Below are positions 17,993 to 26,543 of a DNA stretch of 64,000 nt, in pieces. Origin of the DNA: JACNJF01 sp050288105 (GTDB lineage Bacteria; Pseudomonadota; Gammaproteobacteria; GCA-001735895); assembly GCA_050288105.1 (NCBI GenBank), contig JBNKDE010000003.1, positions 186,001 to 250,000 on the forward strand, read 5' to 3'. The position numbers and the translations under genes were made by a program. Position 1 is the first letter of the stretch; each line of letters opens with the position of its first letter. The notes below the pieces were generated by a model, which worked only from the letters and a program-made list of their open reading frames with translations, was not told the origin of the DNA and ran no database searches.

Positions 17993-18499
17993 TTAAAACG
18001 CTTCCAGCAGAGATTGATCATAATCGTCTGTAGAAATATCCAGGTTGGCATCTTTAATGCGTTGCTCCAGTCCGCTCAGTTTCAGGTTGAGCGCATCGAT
18101 GGTGATGGTATTGTCATCCAGCGTATAGAGCTGTTTCGACCCCCGGTACATAAAATTCATGATAATCATTGCATTGACATGATTGTCATCCAGCAAGGGT
18201 TCAATCTTGTGCTGCTTACGGTATATCCGGTTAAGCTGATACTTTAAGTCCCAGACATACACCACCTCATCCATATAGGGATGGCTGCGCAGCCGCTTTA
18301 AGGTCAGCACGGTGATAATCCCGGCCACGATAACCCCCGCCAGATTATGATAAAAATGTGAGGCGTCAGCTGTACTGAAGAACTGGATGAAAAGCTGTGA
18401 AACCACTAGTGAAATAGTGATCATCATGACGACGATACCGGCAAAAACAACCCTCAGGTGTTTTCTGTAACGCGATTTATCTATATCTCTGAGTTTCAT
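17993..18499 (-). CDS. DUF3087 family membrane protein
   Basis: A 168-residue protein with two N-terminal transmembrane helices (about 17-38 and 48-65) followed by a soluble helical domain (WDLKYQLNRIYRKQHKI, then LDDNHVNAMIIMNFMYRGSKQLYTLDDNTITID). This layout matches DUF3087, a gammaproteobacterial family of unknown function. It is transcribed alone in the same direction as citrate synthase, about 170 bp upstream of it. No catalytic motif is visible. Confidence 0.75.
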   Translation of the reverse strand: MKLRDIDKSRYRKHLRVVFAGIVVMMITISLVVSQLFIQFFSTADASHFYHNLAGVIVAGIITVLTLKRLRSHPYMDEVVYVWDLKYQLNRIYRKQHKIEPLLDDNHVNAMIIMNFMYRGSKQLYTLDDNTITIDALNLKLSGLEQRIKDANLDISTDDYDQSLLEAF

Positions 18500-18855
18500 C
18501 GGTAAGTCCTGAATTGAATCGGGTGATTTTACCCTATTAAGCTGTCAACAATATAGCTCATGTTCAGGGACGCTCTATAAAAGCCAGGCATAGCTTTACA
18601 GAACACAAAAAAATGAAAACTGCGATTGCCATTTTTATCCCGCCTGCAATCACATAAACGTGATTACAAAAAGCGCTGTGTGACTGATTGCACAATTTTC
18701 CTGGTTCACCCGTATAGCCGAAACAAGTTAATAATTAATTAACAGGCCTGCTGCTAAAAATCCCATCCAGATACACGCAGACTGTCAGACTCTGCTTAAA
18801 CCTTGAATTTGTTATTGGGCGGTAACGATTTCATAACATTGTGCGAAAAGGTTCT
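18500..18855. promoter_or_regulatory. Divergent intergenic region with an 18-bp dyad
   Basis: This region separates the DUF3087 gene from the DUF4266/DUF3570 pair. The only notable element is AATCAC-N6-GTGATT at 18648-18665, a perfect 6-6-6 dyad that could be an operator. No gene or RNA was recognised. Confidence 0.4.
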
Positions 18856-19077
18856 ATGAAATTATATGTATTGCTACCCATCCTCATTAGCCTGAGCGGC
18901 TGCGGCCACCTGCTACCCGAAACCGTCAAACCCTGGCAACGTGGGGTGATGGCGCGACCGAATATGTCACTCACGCCCAACCCGGTACAGACAGGGCTGG
19001 ATGAACATATCTATTTCAGTAAGGAAGCTGCCAGTGGCGGCAGCAGCGTAGGTGGAGGTGGCTGCGGATGCAATTAA
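18856..19077 (+). CDS. DUF4266 small lipoprotein ending in CGCN
   Basis: A 73-residue lipoprotein. The lipobox LSGC puts the lipidated Cys at residue 16 of the ATG start at 18856. The mature part carries PWQRGVMARPNM, the DUF4266 hallmark, and ends in a Gly/Ser tail closing with GGCGCGCN-type sequence (GGGGCGCN). Family members are regularly paired with a DUF3570 outer-membrane protein, and in other genomes often with a thioredoxin-like protein and an ApbE flavin transferase. Here the DUF3570 gene starts 10 bases inside this gene, so translation is coupled. The cell-surface role is unknown. Confidence 0.8.
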   Translation: MKLYVLLPILISLSGCGHLLPETVKPWQRGVMARPNMSLTPNPVQTGLDEHIYFSKEAASGGSSVGGGGCGCN

Positions 19078-20429
19078 GCAAAAGACTCAGCATGGCTGTC
19101 TGTACCTTACTCAGTGTCGGGCAGACGCAGGCCTCGGAAACCTTCTACGATTTATCCATACTCAGCTACTCTGAACAGGATAACCAGCAACAGGACCGCG
19201 TTGCGGTTTTTGAACCGGTACTTTCTGTTACCAGCCAGAAAGCAGACGACGATTATTTTAAATACGACCTGGTTTTTGACAGCCTGAGCGGGTCTTCCCC
19301 CAATGGAGCCAATGCATCCAGCGTGTCCCAGCAAATGGGCAGCCTGCAAACTGAGGCGGGCTACACGCCAGTCGATCCTAGATTTAGCGACAATCGCCTG
19401 GCGTTAAATCTCAGCTGGATGACACCACTGGATCGTCTATCACGATACAAAGGTGGCATTAGCCTGTCCTATGAGTCTGATTATCGCTCAGCGGGATTCG
19501 ACTATAGCTATTTTGAAGATTTAAACAATAAACTCACCACGCTGATGATAGGTGGTGCATTGAGTTATGATGCAATTAATCCAGCGAGTGGTTTTGGTAC
19601 ACCCTTATCCTCAATCTCCGGCCCAGTTACGACTAGTCCACGGCAAATAAATCTGCAGACTACCACCTCAGCGTCTGGTGGGGGCACAACCACTATCCCG
19701 TCCGGTGGTGGCACCTCCGGCTCCGGCTCCTTTAATGAATCAGAGTCCGATGGCGAAACTGCCAGCCTGAACCTGTTCCCTGGAAAAGCCAAGGTTACTT
19801 ATGAAGGGATGGTCGGTATTTCACATATCTATAATCAATATACCCTGCTCAATCTGAACTATGGATTGAGTTACGTGGATGGCTATCAGACTGACCCCTA
19901 TAAATTAATTTCTGTTATCGATAGCTCAGGCTTACCTGTCGATTACGTATGGGAAAAACGCCCCTCGTCGCGTTTAAAACAAACCCTGAAAGGCAGTCTG
20001 GTTACAGCCATCGGTAAAGATTCTCTGCATCTGGATTATCGCTATTACCAGGATGACTGGGGCATCACCAGTAAAACTCTGGATGTAAAATATTATCTCG
20101 AGCTCGGTCATAAGCTGACCATCGCTCCGCATTATCGCCGCAGTGATCAGACCCGGGCTGATTTTTTCAGAATCAGTCTGAATGAAAACGAAACACTACC
20201 AGCTTACGCTTCTGCGGATTATCGGCTGGGTGATATGCAGACTAATACCACCGGGGCAATGCTGGCCTACCATTTTAATCCCGACCTCACGCTATCGCTG
20301 AATGTTGACAAAATCCAGCAAACCGGTGAGAGCTATCCGGCTGAAGCCATCGGTGACCAGCGTCTGAACGACATGTTTCCCGACCTGGAGTTCTGGGCGA
20401 TTACCCTGAGCCTGCAGGGCAAATGGTAG
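19068..20429 (+). CDS. DUF3570 outer-membrane beta-barrel protein
   Basis: A 453-residue protein with a signal peptide (cleavage near QTQA-SE, residue 22) and alternating beta-strand pattern ending in an aromatic residue (LSLQGKW), typical of outer-membrane barrels. The start YDLSILSYSEQDRVAVFEPVL-type block and the GG-rich insertion around residues 200-225 (low-complexity Ser/Gly/Thr) fit DUF3570. The insertion is probably a surface or periplasmic loop. The start codon overlaps the preceding lipoprotein gene by 10 bases. I see no ApbE or thioredoxin gene beside it, unlike the common arrangement. Confidence 0.8.
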   Translation: MQLSKRLSMAVCTLLSVGQTQASETFYDLSILSYSEQDNQQQDRVAVFEPVLSVTSQKADDDYFKYDLVFDSLSGSSPNGANASSVSQQMGSLQTEAGYTPVDPRFSDNRLALNLSWMTPLDRLSRYKGGISLSYESDYRSAGFDYSYFEDLNNKLTTLMIGGALSYDAINPASGFGTPLSSISGPVTTSPRQINLQTTTSASGGGTTTIPSGGGTSGSGSFNESESDGETASLNLFPGKAKVTYEGMVGISHIYNQYTLLNLNYGLSYVDGYQTDPYKLISVIDSSGLPVDYVWEKRPSSRLKQTLKGSLVTAIGKDSLHLDYRYYQDDWGITSKTLDVKYYLELGHKLTIAPHYRRSDQTRADFFRISLNENETLPAYASADYRLGDMQTNTTGAMLAYHFNPDLTLSLNVDKIQQTGESYPAEAIGDQRLNDMFPDLEFWAITLSLQGKW

Positions 20430-20483
20430 ACACAGGCAGCAAGTCATCAGCGTGCTGACCTGACCATAGCTATCGCGCCGGGC

Positions 20484-20509
20484 ACAGAGCCGGTATAATT
20501 CGGCTCTGT
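20484..20509 (+). promoter_or_regulatory. Dyad with TATAAT in the loop, promoter of panB
   Basis: ACAGAGCCG and CGGCTCTGT form a perfect 9-bp inverted repeat around a loop that contains TATAAT (20494-20499). The hexamer ends 36 bp before the panB ATG, so it may be the -10 element, but no good -35 is seen at 16-18 bp. Confidence 0.45.
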
Positions 20510-20535
20510 CAAACTCGCAGCATAAGGTAACCCGT

Positions 20536-21321
20536 ATGAAAATGAGCCCTGCTGATCTCACCGGCATGAAAGGCGTAAAGCCGATCCCGATGTTAACCGC
20601 TTACACCTGCCCCGTGGCCAGAGGTATTGAACAGGCCGGTGTTCCGGTCATTCTGGTGGGCGATACGGTCGGCATGGTTGAGATGGGCTTTGACAGCACA
20701 CGCGATGTAACGATTGAGCATATGGAATACCATATCGGCGCTGTCAGGCGCGGCGCACAGCATACGCATATCATTGGCGACCTGCCCTACCTGACCGATA
20801 AGGACCCCGACACCGCGCTGCTCAATGCGCATCGATTGATTACTGCTGGTGCAGATAGCGTCAAACTCGAAGGCCCCAGGCTGGATGTTATCTCCCATCT
20901 GGTGAAGAATGGTATTGCCGTTGTAGGGCATACCGGCCTAACCCCGCAAACAGCAAAATCTTTCAATAAAGTGGGTGTCACCGCTGATGATGCCGAAAGG
21001 GTAGCGACTGAAGCCAGCCAGATTCAAAAGGCTGGTGCATTTATGGTTGTACTTGAGCATATCCCCTATGCCCTTGCGCAGGATATCACCAGTGCTTTAG
21101 CTATCCCTACCATAGGTATAGGCGCAGGACCGGATTGTGATGGTCAGGTGCTGGTAATTAACGATGCCCTCGGTCTGGGGGATTACTGGCCACCCTTTTC
21201 CAAGCAATACGCCCATGTCAGCCAGACCATTTTACAGGTAGCACGGGGCTTTAGCGCTGAGGTTGAATCGATGGAGTTTCCCAATAATATTATTCAGATG
21301 ACCGGGAGCGATAAGAGATAG
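20536..21321 (+). CDS. panB: 3-methyl-2-oxobutanoate hydroxymethyltransferase
   Basis: First committed enzyme of pantothenate synthesis: it transfers a hydroxymethyl group from 5,10-methylene-THF to 2-oxoisovalerate to give ketopantoate. The 261-residue length is standard. Metal ligands fall in VGDTVGM and IGDLPYL, with the substrate Glu in VKLEGP and the catalytic Glu in VVLEHIPYALA. The segment PTIGIGAGPDCDGQVLVI is the family signature. The usual panC partner does not follow; a cytochrome gene lies 380 bp downstream. A ribosome site (TAAGGTAA) precedes the ATG. Confidence 0.95.
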   Translation: MKMSPADLTGMKGVKPIPMLTAYTCPVARGIEQAGVPVILVGDTVGMVEMGFDSTRDVTIEHMEYHIGAVRRGAQHTHIIGDLPYLTDKDPDTALLNAHRLITAGADSVKLEGPRLDVISHLVKNGIAVVGHTGLTPQTAKSFNKVGVTADDAERVATEASQIQKAGAFMVVLEHIPYALAQDITSALAIPTIGIGAGPDCDGQVLVINDALGLGDYWPPFSKQYAHVSQTILQVARGFSAEVESMEFPNNIIQMTGSDKR

Positions 21322-21700
21322 CCGACTATCTCGGCTACCCGGCCTCAAAACGGGTTAAAGTTAATCTGATTGCCTCCACTGCTGACGTAAACAGGAGTAT
21401 CTAATTTTCCTTGAATAGAACCCCCGCTCCAGCTCGCTCATAGACCCGACGCGACATATGACCCTCATCATGTTTACCTGCCTCATTCCCTTACTGCTGA
21501 TCCAGATCAACAAATTCTTGATTTTAACAAAGATTTATTTTTCTTTTAGAGATATGATTGATTAAAAATATAATTTCTCATGTTTAACAGGCCTGTAAAC
21601 TACATATCAGCATAGCTTTAAAATTATAAATATTATAATAATTTCAATAAGTTAACACATTAATCATGCTTTTAATAAAATATAACGAGGGGATATATTA
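21322..21700. other. AT-rich intergenic region, no gene seen
   Basis: The second half is strongly AT-rich and probably contains the promoter of the cytochrome gene that follows, with GAGGGG as its ribosome site. A 35-codon hydrophobic reading frame at 21458-21565 has no ribosome site and was not called. Confidence 0.4.
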
Positions 21701-22399
21701 ATGAAAAACATAATTACATTATTAACAGTCTTTATCTGGGCTTTTTTTTCCAGCTTTTCATATGCAGAAGAAGTCTCGTCTATTGCCCGCGGTGGCAGAC
21801 TCTACGATAACTGGTTCAAGGTCATTGGCGCTGAAAAACCTAAAGACACCCATCCCGCCTGGCCAGCATCCAATACCAAAAAAAAGGGCAATGCTACGCA
21901 TCGTTGCAAGGCCTGTCATGGCTGGGACTTAATGGGCAAGGATGGCGCCTATGCGTCTGGTTCCTATAAAACCGGAATCAAGGGCTTAACCCAGATGCAG
22001 GGGGTTGCAAATTCTCAGGTCATCGCTGTGATGAAAGATGCGACACATGGCTTTGCCGGTAAAATGCAGGCGCAGGATTATACCGACCTGGCTAATTTTG
22101 TAACCAAAGGTCAGATTGATATTGATGCAGTGATTGATAGAAAAACAAAAATGGCTAAAGGCGATAAGGATCAGGGCGAGAAATATTTTAATACGGTCTG
22201 CGCTAACTGCCATGGCATGAGCGGCATGAAACCTAAGGACATGTTACCGCTTGGCAAGCTGTCCAATGACAACCCCTGGGAAATCATACAAAAGATTCAA
22301 AATGGGCAACCCGACGAAAATATGCCCGCCATGAGAGCCTTCGATATTCAGGTTTCTGCTGACATACTGGCCTACTTACAGACCCTGCCACAAAAGTAA
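21701..22399 (+). CDS. Periplasmic diheme cytochrome c
   Basis: A 232-residue exported cytochrome with a signal peptide (residues 1-22, cleavage at SYA-EE). Two heme c sites are present: C69-K-A-C72-H73 followed by GWDLMGKDGAYASGS, and C167-A-N-C170-H171. Possible distal Met ligands occur in each domain. The first domain's HGWDxxGKDGAY pattern is found in a family of small cytochromes of sulfur- and iron-metabolising proteobacteria. It would carry electrons in the periplasm. The tetraheme membrane cytochrome gene 120 bp downstream on the same strand is a probable partner. The true donor and acceptor are unknown. Confidence 0.85.
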   Translation: MKNIITLLTVFIWAFFSSFSYAEEVSSIARGGRLYDNWFKVIGAEKPKDTHPAWPASNTKKKGNATHRCKACHGWDLMGKDGAYASGSYKTGIKGLTQMQGVANSQVIAVMKDATHGFAGKMQAQDYTDLANFVTKGQIDIDAVIDRKTKMAKGDKDQGEKYFNTVCANCHGMSGMKPKDMLPLGKLSNDNPWEIIQKIQNGQPDENMPAMRAFDIQVSADILAYLQTLPQK

Positions 22400-22519
22400 G
22401 TTAAGGCATAAGAATCGGTGCTCGTTGAGTCACTCTGATTGAATCCTTCAACACCCATCCTGTAGAGGTTGCCCCGGGTTACTCCGGGGTCAGCTTCTGG
22501 AGTACATCGGAATAGGTCA

Positions 22520-23077
22520 ATGTTACATACAAAAAATACAAAAACGCTGCTTTTTATCTTCATCGGCGGAACCCTGTTTGGCATTCTTTTGTGGGGAGGA
22601 TTTCACACCGTGATAGAGCAGACAAATACCCTCGAGTTTTGTATTTCCTGCCACGAAATGGAGCAGACTGTCTATCAGGAGTATAAAAAAAGCATTCACT
22701 ATTCCAATGCATCAGGCGTCAGGGCAATCTGCTCAGACTGCCATGTGCCGAAGGCGTGGTTACCTAAGATGATTCGCAAGATACAGGCGAGTAATGAACT
22801 GTTTCACAAGGTCATGGGTACCGTAGACACGCCAGAAAAATTTGAAGCCAAACGGCTGGAACTGGCGGAACATGTCTGGGATGCCATGAAAAAAACCGAC
22901 TCACGCGAATGTCGTAACTGCCACTCTTTTGAATCGATGAACTTTCACGAACAACGTCAAAGATCAGCCGAAAAAATGCAGGCGGTCATCGAACAACAAA
23001 CCGGAGAAACCTGTATCGACTGTCATAAAGGAATTGCCCATCAATTACCTGAAGGTTATGGGGATGACGATGATTGA
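22520..23077 (+). CDS. NapC/NirT-type membrane-anchored tetraheme cytochrome c
   Basis: A 185-residue quinol-oxidising cytochrome of the NapC/NirT/NrfH family. One N-terminal anchor helix (about 10-28) precedes four heme sites: CISCH (41-45), CSDCH (71-75), CRNCH (131-135) and CIDCH (165-169). The family passes electrons from membrane quinol to periplasmic reductases. I chose the ATG at 22520; an upstream start would add a Gly/Arg-rich stretch before the helix. No terminal reductase lies nearby, so the diheme cytochrome just upstream may be the direct acceptor. The C terminus ends in a run of Asp. Confidence 0.88.
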   Translation: MLHTKNTKTLLFIFIGGTLFGILLWGGFHTVIEQTNTLEFCISCHEMEQTVYQEYKKSIHYSNASGVRAICSDCHVPKAWLPKMIRKIQASNELFHKVMGTVDTPEKFEAKRLELAEHVWDAMKKTDSRECRNCHSFESMNFHEQRQRSAEKMQAVIEQQTGETCIDCHKGIAHQLPEGYGDDDD

Positions 23078-23119
23078 GACAGTCATCAAAAGCTGATTTC
23101 TGCCATCAGCCCCGGCTGA

Positions 23120-23989
23120 CTATGGTTGCCAGGCTTCAACTGCATTTCTCCTACCGGATAACAGTAGAAACATTGAGAAGAGAAAAATAACGCTCAATAA
23201 ATCCAAACTGCCACTGCTGCTATCGACTGCATAAAGATTACCATTATCCACCCTGTATTCAGTTCCCGATGCATCGAAACATTTACCATCGTGAACGGTA
23301 CATGAATTTCCGTCATGGGTTGGAAAAGTAACACCCTCAAAGTTGATCAGGTCACTTTGCATTAGCAGGTGACCCGTCGTAATGTCTGGCTCAGACTGCA
23401 ACAGGCTAATTTCGCTTAACGTTAAAGACGAAGCGCCGGGCAACAAATTTAGCTCCCCTGCATTAATAACACCGCCGGTATCAACCGTTACTACAGCCGA
23501 ATCTCCTGATAACAGGGTGACACCATCACCCGACAGGTCGAGCTGGGCTGATACACTGGTATCGCTTGATAAAGCGACGCCACCCAACAAAGTTATCGTG
23601 GAGCTGGAGTCACCATGAAAAGAAATGCTACCTGATGCTCCTACCGCAGCGATGCTGATATCCCCATCTACGATCAGATTCATTGCCGTATAATCGATGT
23701 TACCGCCATCGCCCAGATCCAGCACCCCTCCGGCAGTAAACACCAGTGTATCACCAGCATTCAACTGCAGGGTTTCACCGCTTGAATAGCCGGTAGCTAC
23801 CGCACCATCGTTAATCACCCCGCCCGAACCAAAGCTCATGGTTAAAGCTTCAACGGCTTGCAAAGAACCGGATCGGGTAAAGTCTATGTGCAGATTACAG
23901 GCAGGATCGCAGAGATTGCCTGCCAACAAGGGCTGGCTGATTAACAGCAGCATGAATGGTAACAACGAAAAATCCCTGAAAAGTTTCAT
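23120..23989 (-). CDS. Hypothetical exported protein with a GlyGly-CTERM-like sorting tail
   Basis: A 289-residue protein with a signal peptide (residues 1-23, LLA-GN). The body is repetitive Ser/Gly/Thr/Asp-rich sequence with a strand-turn pattern (about 40-220) typical of parallel beta-helix or adhesin-like surface proteins. The C terminus has a Ser/Gly linker (SSSGSLD), a hydrophobic helix and then Arg residues (SGRRNAVEAWQP). This is the layout of GlyGly-CTERM proteins that are processed by rhombosortase, though the tail after the Arg is longer than usual. Two Cys pairs are present. It is convergent with the tetraheme gene. The function is unknown. Confidence 0.55.
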   Translation of the reverse strand: MKLFRDFSLLPFMLLLISQPLLAGNLCDPACNLHIDFTRSGSLQAVEALTMSFGSGGVINDGAVATGYSSGETLQLNAGDTLVFTAGGVLDLGDGGNIDYTAMNLIVDGDISIAAVGASGSISFHGDSSSTITLLGGVALSSDTSVSAQLDLSGDGVTLLSGDSAVVTVDTGGVINAGELNLLPGASSLTLSEISLLQSEPDITTGHLLMQSDLINFEGVTFPTHDGNSCTVHDGKCFDASGTEYRVDNGNLYAVDSSSGSLDLLSVIFLFSMFLLLSGRRNAVEAWQP

Positions 23990-24063
23990 TTACTTCCTGT
24001 TTGTAACAACGTAAACCGCGTCTATCTTAAACACTTTTCACGCTCAATCAACCGGAAACAGGA

Positions 24064-24540
24064 TCAATTGACCCTGGGCTCGTAACACATTTTGATCAGC
24101 GCAGTATCCTTACCATCCAGATAGCGGCGTGCTTCAATTTCGTAGGGCTTAAAACCCATAGCGCTATACAACAGCAGTGCGCGGCTATTGATTCCAAAAA
24201 CAGAGATATGCGGGACAGCATTATGTTCAAAAACGCAAAGCTTGATCATATGCTCGGTTAGCGCGCTTCCAACACCACGGCCACGGTATGCTTCGGCTAC
24301 GATAACGTTGCCAATAAATGCAATATCGTTCGGCTCTACATCATACAGACTGGCAAACCCAATCACGACGCCCTTATCCAGCACCACAGTAAGATTGAGC
24401 CGCTGGCGGGCGATAGCTTCGAGCTGATCGATATCCCAGGGATACTGTGCCTTTGGTGAAACCAGGAACAATTCTTCTGGCGAAGATACCAGCTTGATGA
24501 TTTCCGGATAATGCTGTTGTGCTGCTGTCTGGAATTCCAC
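24064..24540 (-). CDS. GNAT family N-acetyltransferase
   Basis: A 158-residue protein with the GNAT acetyl-CoA pattern: beta4 NVIVAEAYRGRGVGSALTEHMI, where R-G-R-G-V-G forms the pyrophosphate loop (about residues 84-92), and the closing SRALLLYSAMGFKPYEIEARRYL. GNAT enzymes acetylate small amines or protein amines; the substrate is not deducible. The start is a GTG, as no in-frame ATG sits near the beginning of the domain. It stands alone between the exported protein and the diheme lipoprotein gene. Confidence 0.85.
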   Translation of the reverse strand: MEFQTAAQQHYPEIIKLVSSPEELFLVSPKAQYPWDIDQLEAIARQRLNLTVVLDKGVVIGFASLYDVEPNDIAFIGNVIVAEAYRGRGVGSALTEHMIKLCVFEHNAVPHISVFGINSRALLLYSAMGFKPYEIEARRYLDGKDTALIKMCYEPRVN

Positions 24541-24704
24541 GTGGTTGCCTGTGAGTGAAATCCAGTATACATAACATGAATAAAAATCCCGGTGTTGGAA
24601 AATTATCAGCTAACCCAAACCGAGTTGATAAAAATCAATTAATCGTGCAGTTTCAGGCATCGTAGAGGTTTCGATTAAACCCCGATCAACCCTCAGCCAG
24701 GGGC

Positions 24705-26456
24705 CTAGAATTGTTTGATCAGTGCAGAGCTTACTCCGGTTAACTCGTCGGATGGCACGGTTTTCCAGACCACATTATCCAGTGGTTCGATATGCGCATC
24801 ACGGCCGTAGATAAAACTTTGCTCTTCGACAATCACTTTATAAGCCTTGTTTAAAACTATCGCACGCTGCTCACTCGGCAACAGCAAATGAGACATATCG
24901 CTGTGCAACAGCTCCAGTTCATCAGTTTTAATATTGCCCGACTGGTCCCAGAACTTTGCCATAACCTCATCGTTATTGCGAAACTCATTGGCGGATTTAT
25001 TATTTACCAGATATTCCGAATACTGCCACGATCCGTCGCTGTATTTTGGCTCAGGTATGCCCTTAATCCCCTTCTGTGTCCAGTGCGACCATCCTCCCTG
25101 ATAAGCATTCGAGTCCAGTTTACGGGAAAATGCGTAGCTTGAATCGACTGTGACACCTATACCGGAATGACATCCTATACAGGCAACAGATTCTTCATAA
25201 TTCTGAGGCCTTAGCTTTCCATCAGCATTCTCGATAAAGCCCTGGTAAATCCAGCCCTGCCCATTCGCGAGTCCAAACTCAGCATCACCGATAATAGTTC
25301 TCAATAACTCTGGTGAGGTGTCCGCTTCTTTTTGTTCGCTTAATGCCTGGTTCCTGAGCTGGGTATAATTATTCCACTGTAGCTTGCGTGCATAACGCAG
25401 TTCTTTCATGCGTGCAGCAAGCTGAATCTCGCCATTATTATCGATATCGAGATAACGTACCGAATGTAAGAATTCAGTACCTTCGGGGTAAAGCCCAGCA
25501 GCAAGGTGAAGCTCACCGCTTTGTTGCAGTAATTTAGCTTTACCCACGTAAGACATAAAACGACCCTGGGTGGGAGCCCAGTCGTAAACGATTTCACTGG
25601 CGATATCAAGCTGACCATTTTTATTCAGATCCACGTTAACCAGTGATTCATCGGTCGCTTCGATCGGGATATTCTTGCGCTGAACCAGTGCCAGAATAAT
25701 AGACAGATTGAGTTTGTAAACCGATCTGTTCATTGTGCCATCTTCACTCTGCTGAAATGCAGGCGCCAGGCGAATCAATACATCATCTGTGCTTCCATTG
25801 GTAGGCCAGAAGGTACCGAGGAATGGCGCATAAGAAAATGCTCTCCAGCCACTTTCCCGACCATCTGGAGTCAGATCAAAGCCTTCGTCATCAAAGTTGA
25901 AATAACAGTCAGGGACATAACCGTCCCATTTCCCATTTCCGTCAAAATCCCAGTTTACGGGTAAACGAGTTAAATGCTGCGCCAGTGCGATATCGCCACT
26001 GTCGGTAAAATAATTAGAGGTTCTGACATAATTCATGATGTCAGCATCACTGATAGCAGCCACGGCAGCGCTACGATCCTTAAACAGGTTGTCCCAATGA
26101 TTGGTTTGCGAATAATTTCGAAATTCATATTTAAGCTGAAACGATGAGTCATCCACGTAGTTGGGCTCCTGCCCCTGGGTATGACAGCTAAAACAGGGAT
26201 TGTGAACATCACTATCCACATTGGTTCTGGTATAACATTGTGAGGGTACGTATGCAGCCCTGTTCTGCAGCAGACTGTTTTTTAACAGTGAAACCCCTAG
26301 ATCTTCGTTGGCGGGTAAACTAATTTCCGGATTTGGCTGACTCTCCTCGGCCACCTGCTGCGATGATCCGCAGGCCAAAAATAGCGTTGAAGCCAGGGCT
26401 ATCAATCCAGCCCATACAAAATACTTAAACTTCAGACCTGAGTACTGTGTGTCCAT
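24705..26456 (-). CDS. Large diheme lipoprotein, uncharacterised
   Basis: A 583-residue lipoprotein: hydrophobic segment then FLACGSS, lipidated Cys at residue 29. Two heme c sites are far apart: C88-F-S-C91-H92 (followed by TQGQEPNYVDD) and CIGCHSG about 340 residues later. Between them are Asp/Asn-rich segments (DFDGNGKWDG, LDIDNNGEIQ) that look like calcium loops. The ATG at 26456 was chosen because a GGGATGAG sequence precedes it. The PhoX-like lipoprotein gene ends 88 bp upstream on the same strand, so the two are probably one operon. The role may be periplasmic electron transfer linked to the phosphatase-like protein. I do not recognise a named family. Confidence 0.7.
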   Translation of the reverse strand: MDTQYSGLKFKYFVWAGLIALASTLFLACGSSQQVAEESQPNPEISLPANEDLGVSLLKNSLLQNRAAYVPSQCYTRTNVDSDVHNPCFSCHTQGQEPNYVDDSSFQLKYEFRNYSQTNHWDNLFKDRSAAVAAISDADIMNYVRTSNYFTDSGDIALAQHLTRLPVNWDFDGNGKWDGYVPDCYFNFDDEGFDLTPDGRESGWRAFSYAPFLGTFWPTNGSTDDVLIRLAPAFQQSEDGTMNRSVYKLNLSIILALVQRKNIPIEATDESLVNVDLNKNGQLDIASEIVYDWAPTQGRFMSYVGKAKLLQQSGELHLAAGLYPEGTEFLHSVRYLDIDNNGEIQLAARMKELRYARKLQWNNYTQLRNQALSEQKEADTSPELLRTIIGDAEFGLANGQGWIYQGFIENADGKLRPQNYEESVACIGCHSGIGVTVDSSYAFSRKLDSNAYQGGWSHWTQKGIKGIPEPKYSDGSWQYSEYLVNNKSANEFRNNDEVMAKFWDQSGNIKTDELELLHSDMSHLLLPSEQRAIVLNKAYKVIVEEQSFIYGRDAHIEPLDNVVWKTVPSDELTGVSSALIKQF

Positions 26457-26543
26457 GCTCATCCCGGAAAATTTATAACTTTCAAATTTAATCAACAGTG
26501 GCACCTTTACAGGTGCCACCATCGACTACAAGGTATTTGCAGA

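Noticed and set aside
21458..21565. 35-codon hydrophobic reading frame before the diheme cytochrome gene
   Set aside because: It has no ribosome site, lies in AT-rich DNA where hydrophobic frames arise by chance, and shows no motif.
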